DNA of 64,000 nucleotides from Streptomyces filamentosus (GCF_014654895.1 NZ_BNBE01000001.1:496001-560000); one strand, 5' to 3'; shown: positions 1 to 8,444, numbered from the stretch's first letter. Program-made: numbers and translations. Notes: generated by a model from the letters alone, not told the origin.

Positions 1-2
1 GC

Positions 3-83
3 GAGGCGGGCACGGCCTTCGGGACGCTGCCGCCGGCGCCGGGCCTGCGGGCGGTGGTGGAGCGGGCGCGCCCGGTGGAGTGA
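3..83 (+). CDS. C-terminal end of a truncated CDS (unidentified)
   Basis: An open frame runs in from the window edge and stops with TGA at 81-83. Only 26 codons are visible, ending in an Arg/Val-rich tail (AVVERARPVE). Codon use is Streptomyces-like with G/C third positions. There is too little to name a family. Confidence 0.4.
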   Translation, partial: EAGTAFGTLPPAPGLRAVVERARPVE

Positions 84-516
84 GGGCGCGGGTTCGCGGG
101 AGGGGCGCTTCGCCGGGGCCGCACCGGGGGCGCCGCTTCAGGGGGCTCGGTCGTGCCGCGAGCTGCCGCTTCAGGGGTTTGTGCCGCGCGTACCAGGGGT
201 GGACCTGGCGACCGATGGGCGGGCGCGGGGTCGGCACGCGCGGAAGGCGGGGGTGGTGCTGCGCCGACACGGCACCACCACCCGCCGTCATCAGCTTCAC
301 CCCGGGGGGTGGGGTGGGGCCAGAGTTGCAAAGGGTTGCAGGATTGGCCGGACCGGGCTCCGCCGGGGGGTTCCGGGCGGCACGATGGAACCGCGACACT
401 GCCGTCGCGACCCGATACGTCCCTTCGGACACGGTTCGGACGGCGCTCACGACGCTCCGGTCATCCGCCCGGACATGGCAGCACCGATACGGCACACCGG
501 GTGGCGGGAGGGACCG
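84..516. other. intergenic region upstream of the GAF regulator
   Basis: About 430 bp without a convincing gene. It contains a 13-bp direct repeat (gccgcttcagggg) at 132-144 and 165-177, each copy followed by a gtgccgcg string, giving a period of about 33 bp. Open frames run through this region into the GAF gene, but they lack a good ribosome binding site. Confidence 0.4.
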
Positions 517-1830
517 ATGGACAACACGCGGCTCGACATGAACACGCGGCTCGACATGAAGCGGCTGGCCGCGATGGACGCCGCCCAGGCGGCCCGCCTG
601 CTGCACCGGGTCCGCGAGGAGACCCTGGCCGGGCGGACCCCGCCGATCGCGCCCCGCCCCGAGATCGACGCCTCCTGGCGGCGGATGGCCCGGCTCGGCC
701 TCGACCCCGACCGGGGCACCAGCAGCGTGCTGCTGCGCCGCGACGAGCTGGAGCAGCGGCGGCGCGGCACGCTGCTCGCCGAGGTGCTGGAGACCCTCAG
801 CTGCGGTCTGGCCGGGATCGCCGACGCCTCCCGCCAGATCATGGTGGTCACCGACGAGCACGGCCGGGTGCTGTGGCGCGAGGGCCACCCCGCCGTCATG
901 CGGCAGGCCACCGGGATCTGCCTGGAGGAGGGCGCGGCCTGGACGGAGGGCGCCACCGGCACCAACGCGGTCGGCACCGCGCTCGCCACCCGCCGGGCGG
1001 TCCAGGTCCACTCCGCCGAGCACTACGTGCAGGCGCTGCACAACTGGACCTGCGCGGCGGCGCCCGTCCACGACCCGCGCGACCGGCGGCTGCTCGGCGT
1101 CCTGGACGTGAGCGGCCCGGCGTCCACCTTCCACCCCTCGATGCTGGCGCTCGTGGGCTCGGTCGCCCGGCTCGCCGAGGCCGAGCTGCGCGAGCGGCAC
1201 CGGGGCTCGGTCGAGCGGCTGCGGGCGGTGGCGGCGCCCATCCTGTGCCGGGTCGGCGGGCGGGCCGTCGCGGTCGACGTCCACGGCTGGACGGCGGCGG
1301 TCACGGGCCTCGCCCCGGTGGACCGGATCGCACTGCCGAAGACGCTGGGCTCGGGCCGGGTGTGGCTGCCCTCGCTGGGGCTGTGCGCGGTGGAGCCGCT
1401 GCCGGGCGGCTGGCTGCTGCGGGTGGAGGAGGACACCGCGCGGGGCGGTACGGAGCCGGGGGCGGCGAGCCGGGTGGTGCTCGACCTGAGCCGGCCGCAC
1501 CGCCGGACGGTGGCGGTCTCGGGCGAGGCGGGGAACTGGCAGCAGGAGCTGAGCCCGCGCCACGCGGAGCTCCTCTACCTCCTCGCGCTGCATCCGGAGG
1601 GGCGGACGGCGGCCGAGCTGGCGCAGGACGTGTTCGGGGACCGGACGAGGACGGTGACGGTCCGGGCCGAGATGTCCCGGGTCCGGCGCACCCTCGCCGG
1701 GGTCCTGGCCCACCGCCCGTACCGCTTCCGCGAGGAGATCGCGGTGGAGGTCCTGCGCCCGGCCGCCCCGGAGGACCTGCTCCCCCACTCGGCGGCTCCG
1801 GCGGTCCGCACGGCGGGCGCGGCGCGCTGA
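517..1830 (+). CDS. GAF-domain transcriptional regulator with C-terminal winged helix
   Basis: A 437-aa cytoplasmic protein. Residues about 75-220 form a GAF sensor of the AcoR/DhaR type, recognisable by the WTEGATGTNAVGTAL string and the downstream Cys-Ala-Ala-Pro segment. The family's usual AAA+ and Fis-type domains are absent. Instead residues about 345-425 (RHAELLYLLALHPEG to the C-terminus) look like a winged-helix DNA-binding domain. The start at ATG 517 follows GGGAGG; longer upstream frames lack such a site. The first codons carry an exact 18-bp tandem duplication (523-540, 541-558) that repeats the residues NTRLDM, so ATG 538 and 556 are alternative starts. Its position beside the sulfur operon suggests, but does not prove, a link to sulfur control. 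Confidence 0.75.
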   Translation: MDNTRLDMNTRLDMKRLAAMDAAQAARLLHRVREETLAGRTPPIAPRPEIDASWRRMARLGLDPDRGTSSVLLRRDELEQRRRGTLLAEVLETLSCGLAGIADASRQIMVVTDEHGRVLWREGHPAVMRQATGICLEEGAAWTEGATGTNAVGTALATRRAVQVHSAEHYVQALHNWTCAAAPVHDPRDRRLLGVLDVSGPASTFHPSMLALVGSVARLAEAELRERHRGSVERLRAVAAPILCRVGGRAVAVDVHGWTAAVTGLAPVDRIALPKTLGSGRVWLPSLGLCAVEPLPGGWLLRVEEDTARGGTEPGAASRVVLDLSRPHRRTVAVSGEAGNWQQELSPRHAELLYLLALHPEGRTAAELAQDVFGDRTRTVTVRAEMSRVRRTLAGVLAHRPYRFREEIAVEVLRPAAPEDLLPHSAAPAVRTAGAAR

Positions 1831-1899
1831 GCCGGGACGCAGGAACACCGGAGCGCCGGGACGCCGGGAGGGGCTTCGGCACCGGCCCCGACGATCCCG

Positions 1900-1916
1900 T
1901 GTCCACATGGCGGACA
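1900..1916. promoter_or_regulatory. palindromic operator candidate, copy 1
   Basis: The sequence tgtccacatggcggaca has arms TGTCC and GGACA around a 7-nt spacer and is followed by AAT. A near-identical element lies at 2754-2770 before the sulfur leader ORF. The resemblance extends beyond the arms (tgtccacat, cggacaat), which suggests a shared regulator or promoter element. Confidence 0.5.
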
Positions 1917-1961
1917 ATCGGTCCAGTGCGACTGGAGGGCCGGTGCAGGACGGCCGAAGAC

Positions 1962-2027
1962 CCCGGCTCCGTACGGCCGGAGGCCCGGCTCCGTACGACG
2001 GGAGACCCGGTCCCGTACGGCCGGAGG
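1962..2027. repeat. three imperfect 22-bp tandem repeats
   Basis: Units begin at 1962, 1984 and 2006, each of the form cccggctccgtacggccgga with a few changes. They lie between the palindrome at 1900 and the acetyltransferase start. No function is evident. Confidence 0.6.
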
Positions 2028-2095
2028 CCGGGTCGAGGCCGGATCGGGACCGGCCCGGCCTGGGAATCCGGCGCTCCGCATGATGCGATGAGCCC

Positions 2096-2665
2096 ATGAG
2101 CATCACTCTCACCACGTGGTCCCTGGAACAGACCTCGCCCGACGACCTGCGTCCGGCCCGGGTCCCCGAGGGCGACGACATCACCGTCCGCCGGGCCGAG
2201 GTCCCCTCCCCCGAGTTCAGCCGCTTCCTCTATACGGCGGTCGGCGGCGACGTGCACTGGGGCGACCGGCTGCCGCTCACGTACGCGCAGTGGAAGGAGA
2301 TCGCGGAGAAGCCGGGCGCCGAGGTCTGGGTGGCGTACGACCGGGGCACCCCGGCGGGCTACGTGGAGTTCGACCCGCAGGACGACGGGGTCGTGGAGAT
2401 CGTCTACTTCGGCCTGATCGCCGCCTTCCGGGGCCGCGGCATCGGCGGCCACCTGCTCACCGAGGGCATCCGGCGCGCCTGGGACCTGGCAGAGCGCTGG
2501 CCGGACCGGGAGCCGACGAAGCGGGTGTGGCTGCACACCTGCTCGCTGGACGGGCCGCACGCGATGGCCAACTACGAGCGCCGGGGCTTCCGCCTCTTCG
2601 ACACCAAGGTGGAGACGGCCGAGGAGGGCGAGACGCCGGGGCCGTGGCCGGGGGCGCAGGTCTGA
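2096..2665 (+). CDS. GNAT family N-acetyltransferase
   Basis: A 189-aa protein predicted to transfer an acetyl group from acetyl-CoA to an unknown amine. Motif A is clear around residues 105-120 (GLIAAFRGRGIGGHLL, containing the R-x-x-G-x-G acetyl-CoA loop). The C-terminal MANYERRGFRLFDTK segment is typical of the fold. It lies between the GAF regulator and the sulfur operon and has its own upstream region with a palindrome, so it is probably transcribed separately. A strong terminator follows it. The substrate is unknown. Confidence 0.8.
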   Translation: MSITLTTWSLEQTSPDDLRPARVPEGDDITVRRAEVPSPEFSRFLYTAVGGDVHWGDRLPLTYAQWKEIAEKPGAEVWVAYDRGTPAGYVEFDPQDDGVVEIVYFGLIAAFRGRGIGGHLLTEGIRRAWDLAERWPDREPTKRVWLHTCSLDGPHAMANYERRGFRLFDTKVETAEEGETPGPWPGAQV

Positions 2666-2686
2666 CCTTCCGTCCGTTCGCCGTGA

Positions 2687-2710
2687 AAGGGGCCCTGATC
2701 AGGGCCCCTT
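2687..2710. terminator. perfect 24-bp palindrome, intrinsic terminator
   Basis: The arms aaggggccctga and tcagggcccctt are exact reverse complements with no separate spacer. The element starts 21 bp after the acetyltransferase stop. It should insulate that gene from the sulfur operon promoter region that follows. Confidence 0.75.
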
Positions 2711-2730
2711 CCGCGTGACCCAGACCACAC

Positions 2731-2770
2731 TGTCTCATGAGTCGAGACATCAGTGTCCACATAACGGACA
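2731..2770. promoter_or_regulatory. two adjacent palindromes in the sulfur operon promoter region
   Basis: Palindrome one (2731-2749) has arms TGTCTC and GAGACA around 7 nt. Palindrome two (2754-2770), tgtccacataacggaca, has arms TGTCC and GGACA, also with a 7-nt spacer, and matches the element at 1900-1916. Both lie 40-80 bp upstream of the leader ORF. They are good candidates for binding sites of a dimeric sulfur regulator; which protein binds is unknown. Confidence 0.5.
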
Positions 2771-2810
2771 ATGCTGGACTGGGTCCAAACTCCCGTGACA
2801 CGCTTCCGCC

Positions 2811-2894
2811 ATGCCTGGAACTGGAACTGCCTTGGTGAGTCGGCGGCACGTCGACCTCGGCCGCATGTCCAGCGCCATCTGTCCGGCGCGCTGA
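2811..2894 (+). CDS. Cys-containing leader peptide upstream of the sulfur operon
   Basis: A 27-aa ORF beginning MPGTGTALVS and containing RRHVDLGRMSSAIC, with a Cys codon (TGT) at position 24, just before the stop. The RRHVDL-type core resembles the short peptides annotated as putative leader peptides before many Streptomyces sulfur and methionine genes. The Cys codon sits in the loop of a small stem (gcgcc 2872-2876, ggcgc 2885-2889). It is likely a cysteine-sensing cis-acting ORF for the sulfite reductase operon, acting through ribosome stalling; that mechanism is inferred. Confidence 0.7.
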   Translation: MPGTGTALVSRRHVDLGRMSSAICPAR

Positions 2895-3019
2895 ACAGCC
2901 AGCACCGCCGCACCCCCTCTCTGCCCGACCCTGCTGCGCACCGCCGCGCCACTCTCTGTCCCTGCGCGCGAGTGTGCAGGTCAGAGCCGCCCTCTCGCAG
3001 TCCCGAAGGACAAGACGCC

Positions 3020-4717
3020 ATGGCCGCCACCCCGGAAAACCCCACTCCCGCCACCGCTCGCCGCAAGACCGGGCGCCACCGCGGTGAGGGCCAGTGGGCC
3101 GCGGGGCACTTCACCCCGCTGAACGGCAATGAGCAGTTCAAGAAGGACGACGACGGTCTCAATGTGCGGACACGTATTGAGACGATCTACTCGAAGCGTG
3201 GATTCGACTCGATCGACCCCAACGACCTGCGCGGGCGCATGCGCTGGTGGGGCCTCTACACCCAGCGGAAGCAGGGCCTGGACGGCACCAAGACCGGCGT
3301 GCTGGAGCCGGAGGAGCTGGACGACGAGTACTTCATGCTCCGCGTCCGCATCGACGGCGGCCGGCTGACCACCCGGCAGCTCCGGGTCATCGGCGAGATC
3401 TCCGAGGAGTTCGCCCGCGGCACCGCCGACATCACGGACCGGCAGAACGTCCAGTACCACTGGATCCGCATCGAGGACGTCCCCGAGATCTGGAACCGCC
3501 TGGAGGCGGTCGGCCTGTCCACCACCGAGGCGTGCGGCGACACCCCCCGCGTCATCCTCGGCTCGCCGGTCGCCGGCATCGCCGAGGACGAGATCATCGA
3601 CGGCACCCCCGCCATCGACGAGATCCAGCGCCGGATCATCGGCAACAAGGACTTCTCCAACCTGCCCCGCAAGTTCAAGTCCGCCGTCTCCGGCTCGCCG
3701 CTGCTCGACGTGGCCCACGAGATCAACGACATCTCCTTCGTCGGCGTGGTCCACCCGGAGCACGGCCCCGGCTTCGACGTCTGGGTCGGCGGCGGCCTCT
3801 CCACCAACCCCAAGCTCGGCGTCCGCCTGGGCACCTGGGTCTCCCTGGACGAGGTCCCCGACGTCTACGAGGGCGTCATCTCGATCTTCCGCGACTACGG
3901 CTACCGCCGGCTGCGCAACCGCGCCCGCCTGAAGTTCCTCGTCGCCGACTGGGGCCCGGAGAAGTTCCGCCGGGTCCTGGAGGACGAGTACCTGAAGCGG
4001 AAGCTGACCGACGGCCCCGCCCCCGCGGAGCCCGCCGGCCGCTGGCGCGACCACGTCGGCGTGCACCGCCAGCAGGACGGCAACTTCTACGTCGGCTTCG
4101 CCCCGCGCGTCGGCCGCGTGGACGGTCCCACCCTCACCAAGATCGCCGAACTCGCCGAGGCGCACGGCTCCGGCCGGATCCGCACCACGGCCGAGCAGAA
4201 GATGATCGTCCTCGACGTCGTCGAGTCGCAGGTCGACTCGCTCGTCGCCGCCCTGGAGGCGCTGGACCTGCGGGTCACCCCGTCGCCCTTCCGGCGCGGC
4301 ACGATGGCCTGCACCGGCATCGAGTTCTGCAAGCTCGCCATCGTCGAGACGAAGGGCCGCGGCTCCTCGCTCATCGACGAACTGGAGCGCCGCCTGCCGG
4401 AGTTCGACGAGCCGCTGACCATCAACATCAACGGCTGCCCGAACGCCTGCGCCCGCATCCAGGTCGCCGACATCGGCCTCAAGGGCCAGCTGGTCCTGGA
4501 CGACGACGGCAACCGCGTCGAGGGCTACCAGGTCCACCTGGGCGGTGCCCTCGGCCTGGAGGCCGGCTTCGGCCGCAAGGTCCGCGGCCTCAAGGTCACG
4601 GCGGCCGGCCTGCCCGACTACGTCGAGCGCGTCCTCACCCGCTACCAGGCGGAGCGCGAGGACGGCGAGCGCTTCGCCACCTGGGCGGCCCGCGCCTCCG
4701 AGGAGGCCCTCTCATGA
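3020..4717 (+). CDS. sir: ferredoxin-dependent nitrite/sulfite reductase
   Basis: A 565-aa cytoplasmic enzyme that reduces sulfite to sulfide with six electrons from ferredoxin. The siroheme-[4Fe-4S] ligands are visible as C-x5-C (ACTGIEFC) and C-x3-C (NGCPNAC) near residues 430-480. Tyr80 (RMRWWGLYTQR) and Cys172 (EACGDTPR) match the positions of the Tyr-Cys crosslink known in the mycobacterial SirA/NirA enzyme. ATG 3020 is preceded by GAAGGA; the upstream in-frame extension overlaps the leader ORF and is not credible. The stop overlaps the next start (ATGA), so translation is coupled. The cys genes downstream point to sulfite rather than nitrite as substrate. Confidence 0.93.
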   Translation: MAATPENPTPATARRKTGRHRGEGQWAAGHFTPLNGNEQFKKDDDGLNVRTRIETIYSKRGFDSIDPNDLRGRMRWWGLYTQRKQGLDGTKTGVLEPEELDDEYFMLRVRIDGGRLTTRQLRVIGEISEEFARGTADITDRQNVQYHWIRIEDVPEIWNRLEAVGLSTTEACGDTPRVILGSPVAGIAEDEIIDGTPAIDEIQRRIIGNKDFSNLPRKFKSAVSGSPLLDVAHEINDISFVGVVHPEHGPGFDVWVGGGLSTNPKLGVRLGTWVSLDEVPDVYEGVISIFRDYGYRRLRNRARLKFLVADWGPEKFRRVLEDEYLKRKLTDGPAPAEPAGRWRDHVGVHRQQDGNFYVGFAPRVGRVDGPTLTKIAELAEAHGSGRIRTTAEQKMIVLDVVESQVDSLVAALEALDLRVTPSPFRRGTMACTGIEFCKLAIVETKGRGSSLIDELERRLPEFDEPLTININGCPNACARIQVADIGLKGQLVLDDDGNRVEGYQVHLGGALGLEAGFGRKVRGLKVTAAGLPDYVERVLTRYQAEREDGERFATWAARASEEALS

Positions 4718-4893
4718 GCGAGCGTGCCGCGCCGTTCTTCTGCCCCTACTGCGGGGACGAGGACCTGCGCCCGAACGAGCAGGGTCACGGCGCCTGGGAA
4801 TGCGCCGCGTGCAGCCGAGCCTTCCAGCTGAAGTTCCTGGGGCTCCTCGCCCCGGTGACTTCGGGCGACTCCACTGGAGGGGAAGAGATATGA
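4714..4893 (+). CDS. small zinc-ribbon-like protein between sulfite reductase and cysH
   Basis: A 59-aa protein with two CxxC knuckles, CPYC at residues 10-13 and CAAC at residues 31-34, forming a probable zinc or iron ribbon. Its start overlaps the sulfite reductase stop by 4 bp, and its own stop overlaps the cysH start by 4 bp, so it is co-translated with both. The body is followed by a Gly/Ser/Glu tail. No catalytic residues are seen. A role as a redox or assembly partner of the reductases is plausible but unproven. It is short enough to be missed by length cut-offs. Confidence 0.8.
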   Translation: MSERAAPFFCPYCGDEDLRPNEQGHGAWECAACSRAFQLKFLGLLAPVTSGDSTGGEEI

Positions 4894-5606
4894 CGGTAAG
4901 TCAGGTTTCGGAAGCGACCACCGACGCCGAGCTCAAGGCGCTCGCCGAGCAGGCCGGCCGCGACCTGGAGGACGCCTCCGCACAGGAGATCCTCCAGTGG
5001 GCCGTGGGCACCTTCGGCAAGCGGTTCTGCGTCACCTCCTCCATGGAGGACGCGGTCGTCGCCCACCTCGCCTCCCGCGCCATGCCCGGCGTGGACGTCG
5101 TCTTCCTCGACACCGGCTACCACTTCGAGGAGACGATCGGCACCCGTGACGCCGTCGAGGCCGTCATGGACGTCAACGTCATCACCCTGACCCCGCGTCA
5201 GACCGTGGCCGAGCAGGACGCCGAGCACGGTCCGAAGCTGCACGACCGCGACCCCGACCTGTGCTGCGCGCTGCGCAAGGTCAAGCCGCTCCAGGAGGGG
5301 CTGACCGGCTACGCCGCGTGGGCGACCGGCCTGCGCCGCGACGAGTCCCCGACCCGGGCGAACACCCCGGTCGTCGGCTGGGACGAGAAGCGGCGGAAGG
5401 TGAAGGTCTCCCCGATCGCCCGCTGGACCCAGGACGACGTGGACGCGTACGTGACGGAGCACGGCGTCCTCACCAACCCGCTCCTCATGGACGGTTACGC
5501 CTCCGTCGGCTGCGCCCCCTGCACCCGCCGCGTCGAGGCGGGCGAGGACGCCCGCGCCGGCCGCTGGGCCGGCCGCGCCAAGACCGAATGCGGGCTGCAC
5601 GGCTGA
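4890..5606 (+). CDS. cysH: phosphoadenylyl/adenylyl-sulfate reductase CysH
   Basis: A 238-aa enzyme that reduces activated sulfate to sulfite using thioredoxin. It carries the CC (DLCCALRK) and CxxC (GCAPC) pairs that ligate a [4Fe-4S] cluster, plus the catalytic Cys in TECGLH at the C-terminus. Among CysH homologues, the cluster pairs indicate preference for APS rather than PAPS. ATG 4890 follows a strong GGAGGGG site and overlaps the previous stop. The gene is coupled to cysC through TGATG. The presence of cysC leaves open whether both APS and PAPS are used. Confidence 0.93.
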   Translation: MTVSQVSEATTDAELKALAEQAGRDLEDASAQEILQWAVGTFGKRFCVTSSMEDAVVAHLASRAMPGVDVVFLDTGYHFEETIGTRDAVEAVMDVNVITLTPRQTVAEQDAEHGPKLHDRDPDLCCALRKVKPLQEGLTGYAAWATGLRRDESPTRANTPVVGWDEKRRKVKVSPIARWTQDDVDAYVTEHGVLTNPLLMDGYASVGCAPCTRRVEAGEDARAGRWAGRAKTECGLHG

Positions 5607-6172
5607 TGACCACCCCCGACACCCCCCTGGAGAATCACGTGACCGGTGCCACCGTCTGGCTCACCGGCCTGCCGAGCGCCGGCAAGACCACGATCGCCTA
5701 CGAGCTGGCCGGCCGGCTGCGCGAGGAGGGCCGCCGCGTCGAGGTCCTCGACGGCGACGAGATCCGCGAGTTCCTCTCCGCCGGACTGGGCTTCTCCCGC
5801 GAGGACCGGTTCACCAACGTGCAGCGGATCGGCTTCGTCGCCGAACTCCTCGCCTCGCACGGCGTGACCGTCCTCGTGCCGGTCATCGCCCCGTACGCCG
5901 ACAGCCGCGAGGCCGTCCGCAAGCGCCACCAGGCCGAGGGCACCGCCTTCGTCGAGGTCCACGTGGCCACCCCGGTCGACGTCTGCTCCGTCCGCGACGT
6001 CAAGGGCCTCTACGCCAGGCAGGCGGCCGGCGAGATCTCCGGCCTGACCGGCGTCGACGACCCGTACGAGGTCCCCGAGGCGCCCGATCTGCGGATCGAG
6101 TCCCAGAACCAGACCGTGCAGGAGTCCGCGGCGCAGCTCCACGCGCTGCTCACCGAGAGGGGTCTGCTGTGA
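5606..6172 (+). CDS. cysC: adenylyl-sulfate kinase CysC
   Basis: A 188-aa kinase that phosphorylates APS to PAPS with ATP. The P-loop GLPSAGKTT is at residues 21-29. The DGDEIRE and FTNVQRIGFVAELL segments, with the KGLYARQAAGEI stretch near residue 135, are standard for the family. It begins inside the cysH stop (TGATG) and ends inside the cysD start (GTGA). The enzyme feeds PAPS to sulfotransferases or to CysH, depending on the specificity of the latter. Confidence 0.94.
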   Translation: MTTPDTPLENHVTGATVWLTGLPSAGKTTIAYELAGRLREEGRRVEVLDGDEIREFLSAGLGFSREDRFTNVQRIGFVAELLASHGVTVLVPVIAPYADSREAVRKRHQAEGTAFVEVHVATPVDVCSVRDVKGLYARQAAGEISGLTGVDDPYEVPEAPDLRIESQNQTVQESAAQLHALLTERGLL

Positions 6173-7104
6173 CCACCGTTGCCCACGCCCACGACACCAC
6201 GGACAGCCCGTTCGCGCTGTCGCACCTGGACTCGCTGGAGTCGGAGGCGGTGCACATCTTCCGTGAGGTGGCGGGCGAGTTCGAGCGGCCGGTGATCCTG
6301 TTCTCCGGCGGCAAGGACTCCATCGTCATGCTGCACCTGGCCCTGAAGGCCTTCGCTCCCGCGCCGGTGCCCTTCACGCTCCTGCACGTCGACACCGGGC
6401 ACAACTTCCCCGAGGTCCTCGCCTACCGCGACCGCGCCGTCGCCCGGCACGGGCTGCGCCTCCACGTCGCCTCCGTGCAGGAGTACATCGACGCGGGGAA
6501 GCTGCGCGAGCGTCCGGACGGGACCCGCAACCCGCTCCAGACCGTGCCGCTGACCGAGGCCATCCAGCAGCACCGCTTCGACGCCGTCTTCGGCGGCGGG
6601 CGCCGCGACGAGGAGAAGGCCCGCGCCAAGGAACGCGTCTTCTCCCTGCGCGACGAGTTCTCCCAGTGGGACCCGCGCCGCCAGCGCCCGGAGCTGTGGC
6701 AGCTGTACAACGGCCGGCACGCCCCGGGTGAGCACGTGCGGGTCTTCCCGCTGTCGAACTGGACCGAGCTGGACGTGTGGCAGTACATCGCCCGGGAGGG
6801 CATCGAGCTGCCGGAGATCTACTTCGCCCACGAGCGCGAGGTGTTCGCCCGCAACGGGATGTGGCTGACCGCCGGCGAGTGGGGCGGTCCGAAGGAGACC
6901 GAGACGGTCGAGAAGCGGCTGGTCCGCTACCGCACCGTCGGCGACATGTCGTGCACGGGTGCCGTCGACTCCGACGCCACCACGCTCGACGCCGTGATCG
7001 CCGAGATCGCCGCCTCCCGCCTCACCGAACGGGGCGCCACCCGCGCCGACGACAAGATGTCCGAGGCCGCGATGGAAGACCGCAAGCGCGAAGGGTACTT
7101 CTAA
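6169..7104 (+). CDS. cysD: sulfate adenylyltransferase subunit 2 CysD
   Basis: A 311-aa ATP-pyrophosphatase-type subunit that forms APS from sulfate and ATP together with CysN. The PP-loop FSGGKDS is at residues 45-51. The GGGRRDEEKARAKER segment and the C-terminal RKREGYF end are family hallmarks. GTG 6169 overlaps the cysC stop (GTGA). The TAATG junction to cysN keeps the two subunits in translational step. Confidence 0.95.
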   Translation: MTTVAHAHDTTDSPFALSHLDSLESEAVHIFREVAGEFERPVILFSGGKDSIVMLHLALKAFAPAPVPFTLLHVDTGHNFPEVLAYRDRAVARHGLRLHVASVQEYIDAGKLRERPDGTRNPLQTVPLTEAIQQHRFDAVFGGGRRDEEKARAKERVFSLRDEFSQWDPRRQRPELWQLYNGRHAPGEHVRVFPLSNWTELDVWQYIAREGIELPEIYFAHEREVFARNGMWLTAGEWGGPKETETVEKRLVRYRTVGDMSCTGAVDSDATTLDAVIAEIAASRLTERGATRADDKMSEAAMEDRKREGYF

Positions 7105-8444
7105 TGAGCACGTCCACCGAGCAGTTCGCCGACGTCTCGGCCACCACCCTGCTGCGTTTCGCCACCGCCGGTTCCGTCGACGACGGCAAGTCCACCCTGG
7201 TGGGCCGGCTGCTGCACGACTCCAAGTCGGTCCTCACCGACCAGCTGGAGGCCGTGGAGCACGCCTCCCGCTCGCGCGGCCAGGAGGCGCCGGACCTGGC
7301 GCTGCTCACCGACGGCCTGCGGGCCGAGCGCGAGCAGGGCATCACCATCGACGTGGCCTACCGCTACTTCGCCACCGCCCGCCGCCGCTTCATCCTCGCC
7401 GACACCCCCGGCCACGTGCAGTACACCCGCAACATGGTCACCGGCGCCTCCACCGCCGAACTGGCCGTGGTCCTCGTCGACGCCCGCAACGGCGTCGTCG
7501 AGCAGACCCGCCGGCACGCCGCCGTCGCCGCCCTCCTCCGCGTCCCGCACGTCGTCCTCGCCGTCAACAAGATGGACCTCGTCGACTACGCCGAGCCCGT
7601 CTTCGCCGCGATCGCCGAGGAGTTCACCGCGTACGCCTCCGAGCTCGGCGTCCCGGAGATCACCGCCATCCCGATCTCCGCCCTCGCCGGGGACAACGTC
7701 GTGGAACCCTCCGCGAACATGGACTGGTACGGCGGCCCCACGGTCCTGGAGCACCTGGAGACGGTGCCGGTCAGCCACGACCTGACGAGCTGCCACGCCC
7801 GCTTCCCCGTGCAGTACGTGATCCGGCCGCAGACCGCCGAGCACCCCGACTACCGCGGCTACGCGGGGCAGATCGCCGCCGGCGCCTTCCGGGTCGGCGA
7901 GCAGGTCACCGTGCTGCCCTCCGGGAAGACCTCCACGATCTCCGCGATCGACGCGCTGGGCGAGCCGGTGGACATCGCCTGGGCCCCGCAGTCGGTCACC
8001 ATCCGGCTCGCGGACGACATCGACATCTCCCGCGGCGACCTCCTCGCCCCGGTGGCCGACGCCCCGGCGACCAGCCAGGACGTCGAGGCGACCGTCTGCC
8101 ACGTGGCCGACCGGCCGCTCACCGTGGGCCAGCGGGTGCTGCTCAAGCACACCACCCGCACGGTCAAGGCGATCGTCAAGGAGATCCCGTCCCGGCTCAC
8201 CCTGGACGACCTCTCCCAGCACCCGGAGCCGGGCCGGCTGGTCGCCAACGACATCGGCCGCGTCAAGGTGCGCACCGCCGAGCCGCTGGCGCTCGACGCG
8301 TACGCCGACTCCCGCCGCACCGGTTCGTTCCTGCTGATCGACCCGGCCGACGGCACCACCCTCGCGGCGGGCATGGCGGGCGAGTCCTTCGCCACCGCCA
8401 AGGCCGCCGCCACCACCGACGACGAGGAAGGCTGGGACTTCTGA
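7104..8444 (+). CDS. cysN: sulfate adenylyltransferase subunit 1 (GTPase) CysN
   Basis: A 446-aa translational-type GTPase that drives APS synthesis by CysD. Visible motifs are G1 AGSVDDGKST (residues about 19-28), a GITIDVAYRYF switch, G3 DTPGH and G4 NKMD. It lacks a fused CysC kinase domain, which fits the separate cysC gene. ATG 7104 overlaps the cysD stop. It is the last gene of the assimilation operon proper; a 200-bp gap with a leader ORF precedes the transporter genes. Confidence 0.95.
   Translation: MSTSTEQFADVSATTLLRFATAGSVDDGKSTLVGRLLHDSKSVLTDQLEAVEHASRSRGQEAPDLALLTDGLRAEREQGITIDVAYRYFATARRRFILADTPGHVQYTRNMVTGASTAELAVVLVDARNGVVEQTRRHAAVAALLRVPHVVLAVNKMDLVDYAEPVFAAIAEEFTAYASELGVPEITAIPISALAGDNVVEPSANMDWYGGPTVLEHLETVPVSHDLTSCHARFPVQYVIRPQTAEHPDYRGYAGQIAAGAFRVGEQVTVLPSGKTSTISAIDALGEPVDIAWAPQSVTIRLADDIDISRGDLLAPVADAPATSQDVEATVCHVADRPLTVGQRVLLKHTTRTVKAIVKEIPSRLTLDDLSQHPEPGRLVANDIGRVKVRTAEPLALDAYADSRRTGSFLLIDPADGTTLAAGMAGESFATAKAAATTDDEEGWDF

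Noticed and set aside
2981..4537. A 518-aa minus-strand open frame opposite the sulfite reductase gene
   Set aside because: It is the antisense shadow of a clear sulfite reductase; its composition (Asp/Val/Gly/Leu runs) reflects high-GC third positions and no motif is present.
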